Positions 60,601 through 64,000 of a stretch of 64,000 nucleotides of DNA are shown here, in pieces. The translations under genes and the position numbers were made by a program. Positions within the stretch are counted from its first letter, which is position 1; every line of letters starts with the position of its first letter. The notes under the pieces were generated by a model. The model was not told where the DNA came from. It worked only from the letters and a program-made list of their open reading frames with translations, and did no database searches. The stretch covers positions 1,332,492 to 1,396,491 of the forward strand of contig ML133460.1 in assembly GCA_003864495.1 (NCBI GenBank). Reading direction: 5' to 3'. This stretch comes from Nemopilema nomurai. Its lineage: Eukaryota; Cnidaria; Scyphozoa; Rhizostomeae; Rhizostomatidae.

Positions 60601-62725
60601 AAACTCTCTAAGGCAAGTCTGTTAAAAGTTACTTGGGGCCTTCTTTTGATGCCCAAAATGAGTGTTGAGTCATCTGCAAATGTAAAATTTGTCATGCTGT
60701 GCATTGCGTAGACGAGTCAAAAAGTTCAGAAGATAAAAAGCTTAAAACAAACTAAAGAAGCTAGTACCTCATATTAAGAATAGTTTTCTTCAAACTGTCA
60801 TTTTCTAACTTCAAGCTAGCAATTTCTGCAAAAAGAGACAGACAATATGAATGAAGCACATACAAAACATTATAGAATCATTACAGACAGCAAGACAAGA
60901 ATTAGAAAAAAGAATAAGTGGACATTCAAAAGTTTCTGAAAAAATCAGTTGAATCTAATCAAAGCTCCAGAATCAAGATATTGTAAGCAAAATTCATGAG
61001 TCCTACCTCCTAATTCATCTTGTTTTATCGACATCAGCTTTTTGTCACATCTCTCAGAGATGGTTACAATTAGGCTCTAAAATGGGAGTAGCAGAAATAT
61101 GATTCTTTGGTGGGAAAAAAGTTTTGCAAGTCAAAACTAAAATCAAAATGTTATCAAAAAATTTAAGTGAAACAAGTGCAAGCAAGTACATTAATGCAAA
61201 TATTTAAAAGAGGGAAGATTTGTATTAGGGTTTTTCAATTTAATAAACATAAACAGGTTTATCTATCTGCTGATGATTAGATTTGGTATAAGTTGGTGAT
61301 TAAGCAACATGTTAGGAGCTGTTTTGGCCATTCCTTTAATGCTGCTCAGGAAAACTAGTAAAACAAAAAAGGTTTCTCTTACCTGCAAAGGTTCTAATTC
61401 CCGTATTCTCTCTCTTTGGTGTACAATAAGTTTCTCATACTCGTTCTTTATCAGTGATAAAAGTGGTCTGTATGTTTTGAAGTCATTTATGAGATATTCA
61501 AATACCTCTCGAAAAGCCTGCAATAAAAGAATGCCAGTAAGCTCATTGAATTCATTCACATGACATAACATTTTACTAAGAAACCAATCAACAAACCAAA
61601 TTTCTAGCAAACAAGTAAAAAATGCAAGAAATATCCATTGCTTTTTGTCATATTCACCTGCAATCTTTTTTCACTTGGCTTCTCTGAATCAGCACAGTCC
61701 AATGCCTTTAGCTCCTTCATGAGAAACTTCTCAAGTCGATCTAAGAACTTGGGTTTTGAAGGATCCTTACTATTTTGGTCACCTGTAGTTAACCTAACCA
61801 GTGGTTGTTTGGCAGCATGAGCAGGCCATGAGTCGATTGCTCCAGTCTCACTGTCAACATATGGCTGGAGTGAAGCAAAATGAGTAGACATTGTGGCACA
61901 TGTTAATAAACAGACAATCAAGGAGGTGATGATTTAGATAATAAATTATGAAAAGGAAAATCATTTACAGAAAAGCATAAGAATGGATTTCAAAGAAGCT
62001 TTATTGAAAAATATCACCACAAAAAATGAGCAAACAACCATCACTCAAGTTCTTTTTATGAAAAATGGTTTACATTAACTGAAATTTGTAAGAAATATTG
62101 GTATTAATTTTATAAATTACATCCTTACTTCCAGACATTATGCAGTATATATGAAATTAGCAGATAGGTAGCATTTATAAAATATTTCTCCACTGTCAAT
62201 TGGTGAATAATAAAGAAAACATACTTTGAGATCTTTTGGGTTAGGAAGTTTATAAGTGGCCCCAGTGCTTGTTAGTCTAAAGACTGCTTGCTTGTCATCT
62301 TTCTTCCCGAGCGATCCTTCCTTGCTTTCTGGTAGCTTTGACACGATGTTCAGAGACCTGTTCACGAAATAACCAGGCTTTTCATTAGCTGAAAAAAGGT
62401 TTAACTTCGAGATTCATTTTAGAATTAATCAGTTTCAAAATTTGCACCGTTCAGATGCATTTGCTACCTATTTGACGCACATTTATATTTCACAATATCT
62501 TTTACACCAAAAATTATAGCAGGTGTCAACGCAATAAAGATAATTTTTCGAAAAAAGGCATTAAGTAATTTTTTATCCAACAGACAATCATAAATTAATT
62601 TGGTTGCAATAACTTGAGGCAACAACCCAATTAAAATACTAGCACATTATTAAAAGAAAATGAAGAAAAGGGCCTTAGACTTACCCAGGGCTTTTAGGAA
62701 TAAATGGTAGTCTTGCACTTGTCAT
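51643..62725 (-). CDS. TSNAXIP1: Translin-associated factor X-interacting protein 1, about 19 exons
   Basis: Exons: 62388-62225, 61864-61658, 61517-61383, 61076-61007, 60825-60768, 59791-59755, 59588-59533, 59226-59104, 58589-58478, 58134-58073, 57690-57601, 57219-57042, 56156-56028, 55624-55454, 55103-55023, 54614-54465, 54192-54086 and 51829-51643. These close in phase to 704 residues. A likely first exon is 62725-62685 (MTSARLPFIPKSPG), but its GTAAGT donor leaves the wrong phase. The TSNAXIP1 N-terminal domain is clear (REVFEYLINDFKTYRPLLSL, HQRERIRELEPL), followed by long coiled coil (EYRKYRDECDARKLLIQDLN), the signature FGDVVPRRDFE, the tryptophan-rich RPDWSKC segment, the GTGPEIPRYLRCSGE block and an EF-hand-like C-terminal part (GVITIESLKKCLQGFF), ending SIRRV. 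In mammals the protein binds translin-associated factor X and is testis-enriched; it is linked to cilia and sperm. Confidence 0.93.
54087..54191 (-). other. TSNAXIP1 exon 18 with a weak splice acceptor
   Basis: The exon (54192-54086) encodes DDEGNFGAFVNKIDEQDKAE and is required to keep homology and phase, yet its acceptor reads TTTACTTTGAAG, with a purine-rich end instead of the usual pyrimidine tract before AG. It may be an alternatively spliced exon. Skipping it would shift the frame, because its length (107) is not a multiple of three. Confidence 0.5.
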
Positions 62726-64000
62726 TTTTCGGTTAAAAAGTTGTGATTATCATCACTTGCTATCTTTTCGACCTGTTGATGATCTTGAACAAAATGTTAT
62801 CCGCAGATCAAGAGGGCTGGCACTGGTTGTCATCACGTTGCTAGGTAATTATTCCACCGCAGTGTCAGCAGCAAGCAGCGCAATGACTGCGCTTTGGAAT
62901 GCCCTGAGATATACATGAAGAATACGTTTGTGAAGAATTTCCCACTGCTACGAAAGAAACCTGAGGCTTTTCATTACACTCCTCTAAATGGATATTTGCA
63001 AAAATTGATAATTTTGAAAGCGCTTGGGATCAGTATGAATGGGAAATGAAGCCAAGTTTTGTAAAAGAGGAGATATCCTAACACTCAAAACCGCAAAAAC
63101 GGGATTTCAGACTAGTTTAAACCTCAAATCTTAAATTTTGTATGAATTTGCATTGGGAAATAGCTATCTTCAAGAAAGGATGTGAGGTAAAGAGAAGCAA
63201 ATATATTTCATAAAAAGCAAATCAGCCTAACCCAGGATCTTCTGGTTAAAGAACTTCTTTTTCTGCAAACCCCACCATCTTATCCGGATAGGTAAAAAAC
63301 GACCTGATCCAGATCTGTCTAAGAACGAAGTTAATGTTTTTCATGACGGATTTTCACAAGCCTTTGCCAAAGCTAGTATATCATAAACATAAATAAAGCA
63401 GTCCTCAGACCGTTATATAGATATAAATGAAAAAGAATAGAAGCATATATATTGTATAAGCATCATCTTCCAAATTAAAGAATAGATTGAGGGAGATGCA
63501 CCGGAAAGGAGATGGGAGGGCAATGGCAATGTCGTTAATCTTCAATGAACTTCTAACTTTTTTTATCCCACGTGAAAATCTGTTAGAGAGCTGGGTATCG
63601 AATTTTAAATTTGATCTTGTAGTAAGTCACATTGCACAACAAGGAGGTGAGAATTAAATGATTGAAGTAACCGTTGAAAATAATACTGAGAAAAAGACAA
63701 GTTTTCTCTTTTAATCTTAAGAGTCACAACAACTGAGTTTAACATTGAAATTAGTTGCAAACAAAACTCAAATGAATACCTCAGGTTATTTTCATCAAAA
63801 ATGCTAAATTATATTGCAACAATATGAATACCTAATATTATTTCCGTACTGTGATATACTAGCTACAATTGCATTGTCTAATTGAAATTACATTATAAAG
63901 ATATTAATCATCATACATAAAATTATCATAAACCAAGTTTTCTGTTTAAAACTCTTGCCAAGACCACGACTTGGTGGCTACATCTTGCAATCAGAGCCTA
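62726..64000. other. Upstream region of TSNAXIP1; no other gene seen
   Basis: Apart from the X-box-like site, this is AT-rich DNA without a coding frame of note. No plus-strand gene is seen diverging from the promoter. Confidence 0.5.
62837..62849 (-). promoter_or_regulatory. RFX X-box-like site upstream of TSNAXIP1
   Basis: Read on the minus strand the site is ATTACCTAGCAAC, which fits the RFX consensus RTNRCC, a 0-3 base spacer, RGYAAC: ATTACC, one base, AGCAAC. It lies about 110 bp upstream of the putative ATG at 62725, a usual place for X-boxes of ciliary genes. RFX factors are the known master regulators of such genes in animals. A match of this kind occurs by chance at a modest rate, so function is inferred from position and from the nature of the gene. 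Confidence 0.45.

Overview
This window is animal nuclear DNA. It is AT-rich, and its genes are split into short exons with GT/AG borders and animal-type proteins. Satellites and miniature transposons lie between and inside the genes. There is no operon, ribosomal RNA, CRISPR array or phage signal. The secreted PAN-EGF-WSC-like protein on the left, together with ciliary and ER genes that stay close to their vertebrate relatives, suggests a cnidarian, probably an anthozoan. That placement is an inference and not a proof.

Layout. 1-547 holds a 264-bp perfect duplication around a single N, almost certainly an assembly join. 1452-4383 (+) is a three-exon secreted PAN/EGF protein with an 11-bp satellite in its second intron. 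4384-8966 is non-coding and carries two MITE-like elements with terminal inverted repeats. 8967-16222 (+) is a complete ten-exon protein O-glucosyltransferase 2/3 (KDELC family) gene, 502 residues, ending in an ER-retrieval signal; its eighth intron holds 33 exact-length copies of a 38-bp minisatellite. 16223-21198 shows nothing convincing. 21199-23215 (-) is the 3' part of an unrecognised spliced gene. 25424-26050 (+) is an intact single-exon membrane protein of the DUF1295/steroid-reductase-like family. 26254-27614 holds two simple repeat fields.

The right half is all on the minus strand. 28336-44200 is an eleven-exon, 938-codon gene that I could not assign to a family: helical N-terminus, folded middle, acidic disordered tail with a DSGIGS motif. 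47198-50356 is TMEM143 (four exons, mitochondrial membrane protein). 51643-62725 is TSNAXIP1 (about 19 exons), which has an RFX X-box-like site about 110 bp upstream of its start.

The genes do not form a pathway. They cover ER glycosylation (POGLUT2/3), mitochondrial membrane (TMEM143), cilium or sperm (TSNAXIP1) and secretion (PAN/EGF). I rebuilt exon chains by hand and checked reading phase at each junction. POGLUT2, TMEM143, the 938-residue gene and the PAN/EGF gene close perfectly. TSNAXIP1 closes except at its first exon. I found no clear sign of an undescribed biological system. The most useful oddities are the unassigned 938-residue gene, the minisatellite that runs into a splice acceptor, the intronless membrane gene and the RFX-like site.
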